Positions 24,948 through 34,955 are shown, numbered from the stretch's first letter. The stretch: 43,322 bases of DNA from CAZQEZ01 sp964592475 (GCA_964592475.1 CAZQEZ010000018.1:1-43322), one strand, 5' to 3'. Numbers and translations: made by a program. The notes: generated by a model not told the origin, from the sequence alone.

Positions 24948-27900
24948 ATGAGAAAAATTTTAATTTTAATCTTATTCTTATCACTTATAACCTTTGAATC
25001 AATAGGGCAAATTGATGCTAGAATGATTCAATACCCTGATGTATCGGAAACGCACATTACATTTGCTTATGCTGGTGATGTATGGGTGGTAGAAAAGAAA
25101 GGAGGAACAGCATTAAAGTTAAGCTCTCCTGCCGGTCCCGAATCATTCCCGCGCTTTTCACCTAATGGAGAAGCCATAGCTTTTACCGGAAATTATGATG
25201 GTAATAGCGATATTTATGTAATAGACGCCATGGGTGGTATACCTAAAAGAATTACTTTCCACGGATTTACTGATAGAATGGTAGATTGGAGTCCTGAAGG
25301 TAAAGTGTTGTTTTCCTCATCAAGAGAAAGCGGTCGCCAGCGATTCAATCAGCTGTATTTGCTAAGTAAAGATGGGGGGCAAGCTGAAAAGCTTCCTATG
25401 GCATATGCAGAATTTGGATCATTTTCTGATGAGGGAGACCAAATAGCTTTCACCCAAAATACCAGAGTATCACGGAACTGGAAGAGGTACCGCGGAGGAA
25501 CCGCGGCTGATATCTATATTTTTGATCTGGAAAATATGACTGCTGAAAATATTACTAACAATCCTGCTAATGATGAATTGCCAATGTGGAGTGGCAATAA
25601 AATCTACTACCTCTCGGACAGGGGAGAAGAAATGCGTAACAATATATGGGTATATGATATTGCAAGCAAGCAGCATTCTCAAATCACCAATTTCACTGAT
25701 TTTGATATTCAGTATCCATCTATAGGGCCTTCAGATATTGTATTTTCAGCCGGCGGTAAATTATATTTACTTAATCTGGAAAAGCAAGAAACCCAAGAAG
25801 TAGCAATAGAGGTAGTAACAGATCAAATGGCTTTACAACCAAAAACTGAAGGTGTAAAAAACTTGATGAGGGGTTTTGCAATAGCACCTAATGGCGAACG
25901 TGCAATAATAGAGGCAAGGGGTGAGCTATTTTCTTTACCTGCCGAACATGGCTATGTTAAAAATCTTACCAATACTCCCGGGGCAGCCGAGCGATCTCCA
26001 GCATGGTCTCCTAACGGCAAGCATGTTGCATTTTGGAGCGATCGTAGTGGTGAATATGAACTTTACCTGATGAACTTGGAAGACGAAAGTACGAAAAAAC
26101 TCACCAGTTATGGCCCCGGTTTCAGGTATCAAGCTCATTGGTCGCCCGATAGTAAAAAGTTGGTATTCATAGATGAAACTATAACCATTAAAATTTTTGA
26201 TGTAGACAAAAATGAAACTATCGAGGTAGACACAGGATTCTGGGGTACTCATGGCTATTTAGCTGGTTTTGACTACAGCTGGTCGCACGATAGCAATTGG
26301 CTCGCATTTTCAAAAGGGTTAGAAAATCAGAATAATGCCATTTACTTATTTGATTATAAAATTAAAAAATTGACGCAAGTAACCAGTGGGTTTTATTCTG
26401 ATAATAATCCGGTATTTGACCCTGAAGGTAAATACATCTTTTTTACTACAAATCGACATTTTTCTCCTGTTTACAGCGACTACGACAATTCATTTGTTTA
26501 CCCAAACGCAACTAAAATTGCAGCTGTAGCTTTACGAAAGGATGTAAAAGCTATTCAAAATACCAGGAATGATGAGGTGAAAATGGATGAAGAAGAAGAC
26601 AAGGAAGATAGTAAAGACAATGATGAAAAGAAGAAAAAGGATGACAATGATAAAAAAGAAAAACTTACCATTGATATTGAAGGTTTTGAGTCCAGAGTAG
26701 AAATATTACCGCCCGATGCTGGTAATTATGGTAATATAAATGCGGTAAAAGGCAAAGTAATTTACCATCATTACCCAAACTCTGGTGCCAATACACGTAC
26801 CAGGCCTATCAAATATTTTGATATCAAAGAAAGAGAGGAAAAAACGCTCATGGATGATGCTGACGGCTTTGAAATAGCCGCCGGCGGAGATAAAATGCTG
26901 GTGATGAACAACCGATCACTTGCTATTGTAGACATAAAGCCCGGAGCAAAAATGGAAGATAAATTGCCGCTATCAGATATGGAAATGACGGTAATTCCAC
27001 GTGAGGAGTGGAAACAAATATTCATGGATGCCTGGCGATTGCAACGAGATTATTTTTATGACCCCAACATGCACGGGGTGGATTGGGATGCGATAGGCAA
27101 GCAATATGGTGATTTGGTAGATGAAGCAGCAACTCGATGGGATGTTAACTACCTGATAGGTGAGATGATTGCTGAGCTTAATGCCTCACACACCTACGAA
27201 GGTGGTGGTGATACCGAAAGTGCCAAAAGAAAACCTGTGGGTTACCTGGGTGTCAATTGGGAAGTTGACAATGGTTATTACCGCGTCGCGGAGATAATAA
27301 AAGGTGCACCATGGAATGCTGAAGCAGTATCTCCCTTGCAAAAGCCGGGTGTAGATGTAAATGAAGGAGATTATGTACTGGCTGTTAACGGCAAAAAACT
27401 ATCCACTGACCAGGAACCTTATGCAGCATTTGAAGGCCTGAGTAATAAAACTGTTGAGCTTACCGTAAATGAAAAACCTGGCCAAGAAGGCGCTCGCAAA
27501 GTAATTGTAGAAACCATGAGCAGCGAGACTCGTCTTCGTCATTTGGCTTGGATTGAAGAAAAACGAAAAGCAGTGGACGAAGCCACCAATGGGAAAGTAG
27601 GTTATATTTATGTTAGAAGTACTGGCTATGATGGACAAAGTGAGCTTGTTCGCCAATTTAGTGGTCAATGGAAAAAAGAAGGACTTATCATTGACGAACG
27701 TTTTAATAGTGGTGGTCAAATTCCCGATCGGTTTATTGAATTGCTTGATAGAGAGCCTTTGGCTTATTGGGCAGTTCGCCATGGTAAAGATTGGCAGTGG
27801 CCGCCAAAAGCTAATTTTGGTGCAAAAGTAATGTTGATCAATGGATGGAGTGGTTCAGGCGGCGATGCATTTCCTGATTACTTCCGCAAAAAAGAACTTG

Positions 27901-28190
27901 GCCCTCTTATCGGCACTCGTACCTGGGGAGGCTTAATTGGTATTTCCGGTGTTCCATATTTGATAGATGGCGGTATAGTTACCGTACCTACTTTCCGCAT
28001 GTACAACCCTGATGGTACCTGGTTTGCTGAAGGGCATGGAGTAGATCCTGACATTGAAGTGCCGGAAGACCATACCGAATTGGCCCAAGGAGTAGACAAT
28101 CAATTGCTACGTGCTATTGAAGAAGTAATAAAAGCTATGGCTTTAGATCCCTATGAGAAACCAGCAAGACCTGACTGGGAAAAAAGATAA
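24948..28190 (+). CDS. tricorn-like S41 peptidase
   Basis: 1080 residues with a signal peptide (about 1-21), so it acts outside the cytoplasm. The N-terminal half is made of PD40/WD40-like propeller repeats (FPRFSPNGEAIAF, RSPAWSPNGKHVAFWSD and similar). A charged Asp/Glu/Lys linker lies at about 545-572. Then come the C1 helical region, a PDZ domain near 760-850 and the S41 protease domain. SHTYEGGGD near 745 and GWSGSGGDAFPDYF near 968 match tricorn His746 and Ser965 in position. It would degrade short peptides. It is monocistronic, with a terminator just after. Confidence 0.92.
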   Translation: MRKILILILFLSLITFESIGQIDARMIQYPDVSETHITFAYAGDVWVVEKKGGTALKLSSPAGPESFPRFSPNGEAIAFTGNYDGNSDIYVIDAMGGIPKRITFHGFTDRMVDWSPEGKVLFSSSRESGRQRFNQLYLLSKDGGQAEKLPMAYAEFGSFSDEGDQIAFTQNTRVSRNWKRYRGGTAADIYIFDLENMTAENITNNPANDELPMWSGNKIYYLSDRGEEMRNNIWVYDIASKQHSQITNFTDFDIQYPSIGPSDIVFSAGGKLYLLNLEKQETQEVAIEVVTDQMALQPKTEGVKNLMRGFAIAPNGERAIIEARGELFSLPAEHGYVKNLTNTPGAAERSPAWSPNGKHVAFWSDRSGEYELYLMNLEDESTKKLTSYGPGFRYQAHWSPDSKKLVFIDETITIKIFDVDKNETIEVDTGFWGTHGYLAGFDYSWSHDSNWLAFSKGLENQNNAIYLFDYKIKKLTQVTSGFYSDNNPVFDPEGKYIFFTTNRHFSPVYSDYDNSFVYPNATKIAAVALRKDVKAIQNTRNDEVKMDEEEDKEDSKDNDEKKKKDDNDKKEKLTIDIEGFESRVEILPPDAGNYGNINAVKGKVIYHHYPNSGANTRTRPIKYFDIKEREEKTLMDDADGFEIAAGGDKMLVMNNRSLAIVDIKPGAKMEDKLPLSDMEMTVIPREEWKQIFMDAWRLQRDYFYDPNMHGVDWDAIGKQYGDLVDEAATRWDVNYLIGEMIAELNASHTYEGGGDTESAKRKPVGYLGVNWEVDNGYYRVAEIIKGAPWNAEAVSPLQKPGVDVNEGDYVLAVNGKKLSTDQEPYAAFEGLSNKTVELTVNEKPGQEGARKVIVETMSSETRLRHLAWIEEKRKAVDEATNGKVGYIYVRSTGYDGQSELVRQFSGQWKKEGLIIDERFNSGGQIPDRFIELLDREPLAYWAVRHGKDWQWPPKANFGAKVMLINGWSGSGGDAFPDYFRKKELGPLIGTRTWGGLIGISGVPYLIDGGIVTVPTFRMYNPDGTWFAEGHGVDPDIEVPEDHTELAQGVDNQLLRAIEEVIKAMALDPYEKPARPDWEKR

Positions 28191-28211
28191 TAGAAAGAAT
28201 CTAAAATCATT

Positions 28212-28246
28212 AAAATGCCACCGTCTATAAGTGATGGTGGCATTTT
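28212..28246. terminator. bidirectional terminator after tricorn-like gene
   Basis: A perfect 11-bp stem (AAAATGCCACC / GGTGGCATTTT) with a 13-base loop, flanked by A and T runs. It serves both the plus gene ending at 28190 and the minus gene ending at 28252. Confidence 0.85.
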
Positions 28247-28251
28247 TATTG

Positions 28252-28647
28252 CTAATCTGCTTTTATCACTAAAGTAATTTTATGTGGTTCTCCTCCAAAA
28301 ATCTTATCAGAAAAAGCAGTGTCAACCGATATATCCAAAGGTCCGTTTTTAGTTGCTACAGTCCAGTCGCGTGCGACTTCCCGCTTATCTCGCATAAATT
28401 TGTCATGTAGGTGCTGCATTTGTTCCTTATATTCTTCAGGTACAATCATCGTAAATTTATTGCCAATGAGTTCATGTCTTTCATACCCATACAGTCTGCA
28501 ATATTCGTCATTTACTGCTACAAATTCCATCTGTTGGTTAGTGATGCAAATGCCTACCTCGTTGGTGCTGTTTATAATTGCATTTGCTCTAGCAGGATTT
28601 TCTGCTAATTTATCTTTAATTTCTTCTGTTACTAATAAGTCGATCAT
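28252..28647 (-). CDS. stand-alone PAS-domain protein
   Basis: 131 residues. After a short helix (IDLLVTEEIKDKLAENP) the rest is one PAS domain: TNEVGICITNQQMEFVAVND, EYCRLYGYERHELIGNKFTMI, VPEEYKEQMQHLHDKFM, then a final strand set ending HKITLVIKAD. PAS domains bind small ligands or mediate signalling contacts. There is no kinase, cyclase or DNA-binding domain in this protein. It follows the GAF/coiled-coil gene after 24 bases on the same strand. The two proteins together have the sensory half of a typical Bacteroidota hybrid kinase, without its output half. Confidence 0.8.
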   Translation of the reverse strand: MIDLLVTEEIKDKLAENPARANAIINSTNEVGICITNQQMEFVAVNDEYCRLYGYERHELIGNKFTMIVPEEYKEQMQHLHDKFMRDKREVARDWTVATKNGPLDISVDTAFSDKIFGGEPHKITLVIKAD

Positions 28648-28671
28648 AATTTTAATTTTTTTTAATTAGTA

Positions 28672-29739
28672 TTATCCGTATTGTTTTAATTCAAAATTTT
28701 CTTCTAAAATTTTATTATTTTGCAAAGTAATTATCTTGCCATGTGCATCTCTTAATTCTTTCTTCATTTTCAGGTGTTCTTTTATTAATGCCCTGTGTTT
28801 ATCTTCCATTTTTTGCATATCGGCTTCATTGGCTTGCATTTCTGCAATTACCTTTTTCATTTCTAAGTCTTTATTTTCCAGTTCTTTTCGTTGTCTCATC
28901 ATTTCCTCAGTAGTAGCCTCCATTTCTTCCATATTTTGTCTTAGCTCTTCTTCCTGGGCTCTAATTTCTTCTGTTTGTTGTTGTGCTTCTTGTAATAGTT
29001 TATTAGTTCTATCTGCTATTTTGGCACTTGATATAGCGGATGCTATATTTTCACTTAGTTTTTGCAAAAACTCAATTTCATGTTTTTTAAATTCCCCAAA
29101 AGAAGCTAATTCGACAACTCCGTATACTGTATCTTTTACAATTAACGGCACTAGAAGAATTGAATTTGGGGTAGCTTCACCCAATCCAGAGGTGATATTT
29201 ACATAAAACTGAGGTACATCAGTCATGTAAATAATGTCTTTTTCTAAATAGCATTGACCTACTAGTCCTTCACCAATTTCAATTCTTTTTTGCTCACAAT
29301 ATTTCTTTTTATTATAAGCATAGGTGCCTAATATTTTAATATATTCATTATCATTTTCATCATTTTCTACCATAAAAATGCTTCCTTGGTTAATATTTAA
29401 ATATTTTACAATTTCTCTGATGATGATATCTCCAAATTCAATTATGGAGGAATTTTCTTGTCTTAGTATATTCGAAAATTTAGCCAATCCTTCAGCGGCC
29501 CAATTTCGTTGTTGTTCTTCTTTAGCTATTGCTTTCATTTTATCGTGCATGTTTTTAAGAGAATTTGCAATAGCTGTTTCTTCAAATTGTTTTTCGAAGT
29601 GAATTTCTAATTCTCCTGCTTCAATGCTATTAATAAAATTGATTGCTGAAGCAATAACCATCTTGTTTCTTTGCAACTCTTCTTTGCAAGAAACATATTT
29701 TTTTCTGGATAATATTTTACAAAAAGGCTTTATCTTCAT
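28672..29739 (-). CDS. HAMP-like/GAF/coiled-coil sensory protein
   Basis: 355 residues from ATG 29739. An in-frame start at 29802 would add a hydrophobic segment, but it overlaps the -33 box of the promoter found here. Residues about 30-80 look like a HAMP-type helical linker (IEAGELEIHFEKQ). A GAF domain follows (about 90-230: SIFMVENDENDNEYIKI, IGEGLVGQCYLEKDII, ILLVPLIVKDTVYGVVELA). A long coiled coil comes next, of the QTEEIRAQEEELRQNMEEME type seen in front of PAS domains. No kinase domain is present. It probably forms a sensory rod whose partner is the PAS protein encoded next. Confidence 0.75.
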   Translation of the reverse strand: MKIKPFCKILSRKKYVSCKEELQRNKMVIASAINFINSIEAGELEIHFEKQFEETAIANSLKNMHDKMKAIAKEEQQRNWAAEGLAKFSNILRQENSSIIEFGDIIIREIVKYLNINQGSIFMVENDENDNEYIKILGTYAYNKKKYCEQKRIEIGEGLVGQCYLEKDIIYMTDVPQFYVNITSGLGEATPNSILLVPLIVKDTVYGVVELASFGEFKKHEIEFLQKLSENIASAISSAKIADRTNKLLQEAQQQTEEIRAQEEELRQNMEEMEATTEEMMRQRKELENKDLEMKKVIAEMQANEADMQKMEDKHRALIKEHLKMKKELRDAHGKIITLQNNKILEENFELKQYG

Positions 29740-29772
29740 GATGTATAATATTTGATTTATTGCAATGATAAA

Positions 29773-29803
29773 CAATGTTATTATTTGTAGATATTGTAAC
29801 AAA
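29773..29803 (-). promoter_or_regulatory. promoter of the GAF/PAS operon
   Basis: On the minus strand TTTG (29803-29800), a 19-base spacer and TAACATTG (29780-29773, seven of eight to TAnnTTTG). The ATG at 29739 follows after 33 bases, which supports that start over 29802. Confidence 0.5.
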
Positions 29804-30596
29804 ACAATTAGATTACATGCGTTTGAATATTCTTTTTATAGCTACAGTGATAATATCAACTTGCTGTTTTTCAATTCTCAACACCATAATGTTTATTAAA
29901 AAGTGCGTAAACCTAAACAATAAATCCTTTCTAATTGAACGACATTTGCCGCGTAAATTATAAAATATTACATCAGTTAAGTATAAAATTATCAAGTGAT
30001 ATACGCGTTCCAGCATATAATGAGTTGATTAAATATAAATATATCAATAATTTATAAAATTATATTAATAAGTAGTAAGCTTAACTATCAGTGGCCTCTG
30101 TTTTGATTTCCAAATATTATTAGATCAAACCTATTTTCATGTTTAATATTAACTGACTCGTGTTAAACACAAAGTATACATTAGTCAAGATTAGTTTAAG
30201 TTTGTTATAGACGCGCTATTTATTTGTTGAAATTCCTCTATTAAAGAAAATACACAAACAAAATAATGAGGTTCGATAGCATTTCAAGTAAAGGATAATT
30301 ATATGGCGTGCAATTTTTCCGGGTATTTATACAGTTAAAATGACTGCTAACGAGCAATAGTNNNNNNNNNNGTCCGGTAAAAGATCATCTACTTTATTCA
30401 ATGATCAAATTGAAATATTTAGCACATAGCTTATCAGAATCAGCAGAGAAGCTATATTTTCTTTAAGTATTTTATCATAATCCTGAGATATATCAACAAA
30501 AATAATGTTTCTCAAAACATACCCTATTTATCTCTATGATTTCAATGTATTTCTGCTATTAATTCATCAATTTTGCTGGCAAAAAGAACTTTATTC
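29804..30596. other. 793-base intergenic region, no gene seen
   Basis: AT-rich with many stops in all frames. I see no tRNA, no conserved protein and no clear structured RNA. The only notable items are a 10-N gap at 30362-30371, a short palindrome GTGTTAAACAC near 30160, and a 7-bp inverted repeat (ATAGCTT / AAGCTAT) near 30426-30455. A short minus frame downstream of the gap (VDISQDYDKILKEN) has protein-like composition but no start and is too short to call. Confidence 0.6.
30362..30371. other. assembly gap of 10 N
   Basis: The flanking sequences do not overlap, unlike the gap at 13139. The missing length is unknown. Confidence 0.9.
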
Positions 30597-31628
30597 GTGT
30601 ATAAATTATTCAGACTAATATTCTTTATGTTGCCGGCTGAAAAAGCTCATAATATGGCTTTCAAGTTAATTGCATTTAGCTTTAAGCTGCCGGTGGTTAG
30701 TACTTTATTTAAAAGCTATTATAAGATAAGCCACCCTTCATTGCCGCGGCATTTTTTCGAACTCCATTTTAAAAATCCGGTAGGCTTAGCCGCGGGGTTA
30801 GATAAGGATGCTAAAATCATTAATGAACTTGATCAAATGGGCTTTGGCTTTATCGAAATTGGCACCCTTACGCCCTTGGCACAACCGGGTAATCCACAGC
30901 CGCGCCTTTTTAGATTGAAGTCAGACCAGGCATTAATCAATCGAATGGGTTTTAATAATGCAGGAGTATTGCAAGCTGTTGAGCGGCTGAAAAAAACTAA
31001 TTCTGGCGTGATTGTAGGTGGCAATATTGGTAAAAACAAAATTACTACTAATGAAAATGCTTACCAGGATTATCTTACTTGTTTTGAGGCTCTTTACCAA
31101 TATGTGGACTATTTCGTAATCAACGTAAGCTCGCCCAACACGCCTGGTTTACGAAGCTTGCAAGAAAAAGTACCACTCACTCATATTATAAAAGCGTTGC
31201 AAAAAGCCAGAGCGACTAAAGAAAAATCAAAACCAATCTTTTTAAAAATAGCTCCGGATTTGAACAATGAGCAGTTGGATGATATCATTCAGATAATATC
31301 GGAAACTAAACTAGAGGGAGTAATCGCGACCAATACTACCATAGGAAGGGAGGGACTGCGAGCCACTAAAAGAAAAATTGATAAAATAGGCATTGGAGGG
31401 CTAAGTGGAAAGCCGGTATTTCATGTTAGCAATACCATTATAAAATATTTACGCGAAAAGAAGCCTGATCTGTTTATTATTGGCGTGGGTGGTATAATGG
31501 AACCTAAAGATGCCATAGAAAAAATAAAGGCAGGAGCCAACCTGGTGCAACTTTATACAGGATTTATATACAAGGGGCCCGGTTTAGTTAAAGACATTAA
31601 CAAAGCATTAATTAATCATAATTTTTAA
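30597..31628 (+). CDS. pyrD: dihydroorotate dehydrogenase (quinone), class 2
   Basis: 343 residues. It oxidises dihydroorotate to orotate using FMN and membrane quinone, the fourth step of pyrimidine synthesis. The N-terminal helical pair (VYKLFRLIFFMLPAEKAHN) is the class 2 membrane-association tunnel. Core motifs are NPVGLAAGLDKDA, FIEIGTLTPLAQPGNPQPR, NRMGFNNAG, VINVSSPNTPGL with the catalytic Ser, KIAPDL, IATNTTI, GGLSGKPV and IGVGGI with the FMN phosphate loop. I prefer the GTG at 30597, since family members begin MYKL. An in-frame TTG at 30573 overlaps a likely -7 box (CAATTTTG, 30567-30574). Confidence 0.94.
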   Translation: MYKLFRLIFFMLPAEKAHNMAFKLIAFSFKLPVVSTLFKSYYKISHPSLPRHFFELHFKNPVGLAAGLDKDAKIINELDQMGFGFIEIGTLTPLAQPGNPQPRLFRLKSDQALINRMGFNNAGVLQAVERLKKTNSGVIVGGNIGKNKITTNENAYQDYLTCFEALYQYVDYFVINVSSPNTPGLRSLQEKVPLTHIIKALQKARATKEKSKPIFLKIAPDLNNEQLDDIIQIISETKLEGVIATNTTIGREGLRATKRKIDKIGIGGLSGKPVFHVSNTIIKYLREKKPDLFIIGVGGIMEPKDAIEKIKAGANLVQLYTGFIYKGPGLVKDINKALINHNF

Positions 31629-31726
31629 TCTAAGCACACGTTAGCAAACCAAATTTGAGAGGCTTCATTTTGGCAATGATCAAATGTTGAACCTGTAGTT
31701 TTAAAACGATAAATCAATATTTTGCA

Positions 31727-31734
31727 TATTTTTG
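31727..31734 (+). promoter_or_regulatory. candidate -7 box of ftsK-lolA operon
   Basis: TATTTTTG fits TAnnTTTG exactly, 17 bases before the ATG at 31752. The -33 element is not clear. Confidence 0.4.
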
Positions 31735-31751
31735 TAAAATAAGTTGACCGC

Positions 31752-34241
31752 ATGACAGCAAAAAATACCTATAAATCCAATACGTTTAAGAAAAAGCAGA
31801 AACAACCTAAAAAGAAGTTTAAGTTCAATTTCTTTGGTGATCAAAAGTTTATACTTGCTTTTGGCTTTTTTCTGATTGTGTTATCATTGTTTTTATTTAC
31901 CTCCATGCTTAGCTACCTTTTTACCTATCAGGCAGACCAAAGCGTAGTAGAGGCAATTGACAATACCGAAGTGCGGGCAGCTGGGTTAGAAGCAGAAAAT
32001 TGGCTGGGGCTGTTTGGTGCTATAATTTCTTACTTTTTCGTTTTCAAATGGTTTGGTATTGCTGCATTTCTGATTCCTCCTTTTCTTTTTATATCAGGCT
32101 ACAAGCTTGTATTTAAAAAAGAAGTTCTTTCTCCAATTTCAGTTTTTAAATTTGTCTTCTTTTTTATTTTTTGGATTAGCCTACTAATGGGTTATCTTAC
32201 CTTTAATCAAGATCAAATCAATACCTGGAGTTTCCTCAGCGGTGGTATTGGGTTTGAGTTGGCATTTCTCTTTGATAGTCTCATGGGTTGGGGAACTTAC
32301 CTTGTGCTAATATTCAGTTTATTAGTTTTTGTAATTTATGCTTTCGATATTACTAGCTTACTTAGTTATAAACCAGCTACGATGCCCGATGATAATTCAT
32401 CGGTAAAGGAGCAAAAAGAGGAAAATCCAATAAAGACCAACGAGGATAAACTGAATAAAAAAGAGGAAGATGAAAAAAATAGCTGGTCTTTTAAAATAGA
32501 AAAGACTCCTAAAAACAAGAAGGAAAATGAAGGTACTCCAGAACTGCTAATCGAAGATAAAAGAAAAGCATTTGATGAAAGCACTAAACCACCAGCTGAC
32601 CCTGAAGGTGTTCAGGATTTCGGTAGGCCACATCCACCTTTAAATACTCCTTTGCTGCCTCAAGAAGAGCTTGAGCTGCAAATAGAAAAGCAAAATGAAG
32701 AGCAAGTAGGTCATAAAATGGAAAATTATGATCCTACACTTGATCTGGGGAACTATAAATACCCGCATCTTGAATTGTTGGTAGATCATTCCAAAGGAAA
32801 TATTGAGGTAACCAAGGAAGAGCTGGAAATGAACAAGGACAAAATTGTTGAAACACTCATCAATTTTAAAATTGGTATTTCTAATATAAAAGCTACCATT
32901 GGCCCTACGGTTACACTTTATGAAATTGTACCTGAAGCAGGTGTGAAAATTTCTAAAATTAAAAACCTGGAAGATGATATTGCACTTAACCTGGCCGCTT
33001 TAGGAATCAGAATTATTGCTCCTATTCCTGGTAAAGGTACTATCGGTATCGAGGTGCCCAATAAGAACCGTGAAATGGTTTCTATCAAGTCTGTACTTAG
33101 CACTGACAAGTTTTTAAAAAGTGATAAGGAATTGCCCATAGTATTAGGTAAAACCGTTTCTAATGAAGTTTTTGTGGCTGACCTGGCCAAGATGCCTCAC
33201 TTGTTAATGGCAGGTGCCACTGGTCAAGGTAAATCTGTGGGAATAAACGTTTTGTTGGCATCTTTAATGTACAAAAAGCACCCTTCGCAACTCAAATTTG
33301 TTTTGGTGGATCCAAAAAAGGTTGAACTCACCCTTTATAATAAAATTGAGCGTCATTTTTTAGCCATGCTTCCCAATAATGAAGAGGCTATCATCACTGA
33401 TACAAAGCAAGTGATTTACACGCTAAATTCACTTTGTGTTGAAATGGACAACCGTTACAACTTACTCAAAGATGCCAGTTGCAGGAATTTAAAAGAATAT
33501 AATTACAAGTTTGTGCACCGCAGATTAAATCCCGAACAAGGTCATCGATTTTTACCCTATATAGTGCTGGTAATTGATGAACTTTCTGACTTGATGATCA
33601 CAGCTGGAAAAGAAGTGGAAACACCAATCATCCGTTTAGCACAACTGGCTCGTGCCGTAGGTATACACATCGTAATAGCTACACAGAGACCATCGGTAAA
33701 CGTAATTACCGGTATTATTAAAGCTAACTTCCCTGCCAGAATATCATTTAGGGTAACCTCGAAAATAGATTCTCGTACTATTCTTGATGCCGGTGGTGCT
33801 GAACAGCTTATCGGGCATGGTGATATGCTATTGTCGCATGGTTCAGAAATAATAAGATTACAATGTGCCTTTATAGATACACCAGAAGTGGAGACCTTGT
33901 GTGACTACGTGGGTTCACAAAGGGGATATCCATCCGCTTATATGCTGCCAGAGTTTTATGGAGAAGGTGATGAAGGAACCGCAGTTGGAGAAGTAGACTT
34001 AAACGATCGTGACGCCTTGTTTGATGATGCGGCTCGATTGATTGTGGCGCATCAGCAAGGAAGTACCTCGTTGATTCAAAGAAAAATGAAGCTTGGATAC
34101 AACAGGGCCGGAAGGCTAATCGATCAATTGGAAGCTGCCGGAATAGTGGGTTCTTTCGAAGGAAGTAAAGCAAGAGAAGTTTTGGTGCACGACGAATATA
34201 GTTTGGAACAATTATTGAACGAGTTAGAGAAAAAACATTAA
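31752..34241 (+). CDS. ftsK: DNA translocase FtsK
   Basis: 829 residues. A lysine-rich N-terminal tail is followed by four membrane helices (about 35-60, 78-118, 128-150, 175-200) that anchor the protein at the division septum. A charged linker (about 215-325) leads to the alpha/beta motor. GATGQGKSVGINVLL near residue 487 is the Walker A motif, and VLVIDELSDLM near 606 is the Walker B motif. ATQRPSVNVITG and FRVTSKIDSRTILD follow. The C-terminal winged-helix gamma domain (RAGRLIDQLEAAGIVG) reads orienting DNA sequences. It pumps DNA to clear the chromosome from the septum and activates Xer recombination. lolA follows after 22 bases. Confidence 0.96.
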   Translation: MTAKNTYKSNTFKKKQKQPKKKFKFNFFGDQKFILAFGFFLIVLSLFLFTSMLSYLFTYQADQSVVEAIDNTEVRAAGLEAENWLGLFGAIISYFFVFKWFGIAAFLIPPFLFISGYKLVFKKEVLSPISVFKFVFFFIFWISLLMGYLTFNQDQINTWSFLSGGIGFELAFLFDSLMGWGTYLVLIFSLLVFVIYAFDITSLLSYKPATMPDDNSSVKEQKEENPIKTNEDKLNKKEEDEKNSWSFKIEKTPKNKKENEGTPELLIEDKRKAFDESTKPPADPEGVQDFGRPHPPLNTPLLPQEELELQIEKQNEEQVGHKMENYDPTLDLGNYKYPHLELLVDHSKGNIEVTKEELEMNKDKIVETLINFKIGISNIKATIGPTVTLYEIVPEAGVKISKIKNLEDDIALNLAALGIRIIAPIPGKGTIGIEVPNKNREMVSIKSVLSTDKFLKSDKELPIVLGKTVSNEVFVADLAKMPHLLMAGATGQGKSVGINVLLASLMYKKHPSQLKFVLVDPKKVELTLYNKIERHFLAMLPNNEEAIITDTKQVIYTLNSLCVEMDNRYNLLKDASCRNLKEYNYKFVHRRLNPEQGHRFLPYIVLVIDELSDLMITAGKEVETPIIRLAQLARAVGIHIVIATQRPSVNVITGIIKANFPARISFRVTSKIDSRTILDAGGAEQLIGHGDMLLSHGSEIIRLQCAFIDTPEVETLCDYVGSQRGYPSAYMLPEFYGEGDEGTAVGEVDLNDRDALFDDAARLIVAHQQGSTSLIQRKMKLGYNRAGRLIDQLEAAGIVGSFEGSKAREVLVHDEYSLEQLLNELEKKH

Positions 34242-34263
34242 AATTTAAATATAACAGAGGAAC

Positions 34264-34905
34264 ATGAGAAAAATATTGTATTTGATAGTGATCATTTTTG
34301 CAGCTACGACCGCGGGGAAAGCACAATATGATGCTAAAGCATTAGAAATATTGGATCAGATGAGTGAAAAATATACGGAAATGTCTGCTTACAAAGCTGA
34401 CTTTACACACTCAATGACCAATGAAACCGAAAACATTAACGAGGAATTTGAAGGAAAGATAACAGTGAAGGACGATAAATTTCGTTTGCAAATGAGTGGC
34501 CAGGAAATATACAGCAATGGTAGTACCGTTTGGACTTATCTACCGGAAGTTAATGAAGTGAACATCGACAACTATTATCCAGCAAGTGACATGTCACCTT
34601 CAAAAATTTATACTGCCTATAAAGATGGCTATAAATACCTCTATGTAAATGACTTAACAGAAGCTGGTAAAAGTTTATCGGTAGTAGACCTTGTTCCTGA
34701 AGATACTGGCAATCAATTTTATAAAATCAGGCTTAAGATAAATAAATCAAATAAAAATTTACACAGCTGGGAAATTTTTGATAAAGCCGGTAACAAATAT
34801 TTGTACCACATAACTAATTTTACTCCAAATGTGGATGTAAAAGACGACTATTTCGAATTTGATGCCAGCAAGCACAAAGGAGTAGAATTAATCGATTTAA
34901 GATAG
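34264..34905 (+). CDS. lolA: LolA-family outer-membrane lipoprotein carrier protein
   Basis: 213 residues with a signal peptide ending near GKAQYD. LolA folds as an unclosed beta-barrel that carries lipoproteins across the periplasm. Family features are EILDQMSEKYTEMSAYKADF at the N-terminus, a strand set with FEGKITVKDDKFRLQM, SNGSTVWTYLPEVNEVNI, and the long final part with LHSWEIFDKAGNKYLYHI. It lies 22 bases after ftsK, the common ftsK-lolA pairing in bacteria, and the operon ends at the terminator at 34929. Confidence 0.9.
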   Translation: MRKILYLIVIIFAATTAGKAQYDAKALEILDQMSEKYTEMSAYKADFTHSMTNETENINEEFEGKITVKDDKFRLQMSGQEIYSNGSTVWTYLPEVNEVNIDNYYPASDMSPSKIYTAYKDGYKYLYVNDLTEAGKSLSVVDLVPEDTGNQFYKIRLKINKSNKNLHSWEIFDKAGNKYLYHITNFTPNVDVKDDYFEFDASKHKGVELIDLR

Positions 34906-34928
34906 ATCATCTGAAAAGATATTTTTGA

Positions 34929-34955
34929 AAAGGGAAGGTGATTATGCTTCCCTTT
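34929..34955 (+). terminator. terminator of ftsK-lolA
   Basis: A perfect 9-bp stem (AAAGGGAAG / CTTCCCTTT) with a 9-base loop, followed by GTTATTG. It begins 24 bases after the lolA stop. Confidence 0.7.

Noticed and set aside
29813..30016. A 67-codon minus-strand frame upstream of the GAF gene
   Set aside because: Composition follows the AT-rich intergenic DNA, no motif is present, and it ends before the promoter of the GAF gene without linking to it.
30573..30596. TTG at 30573 as the start of pyrD
   Set aside because: It overlaps a -7-like box, and the added residues do not match the class 2 N-terminus. GTG at 30597 aligns with the usual MYKL start.
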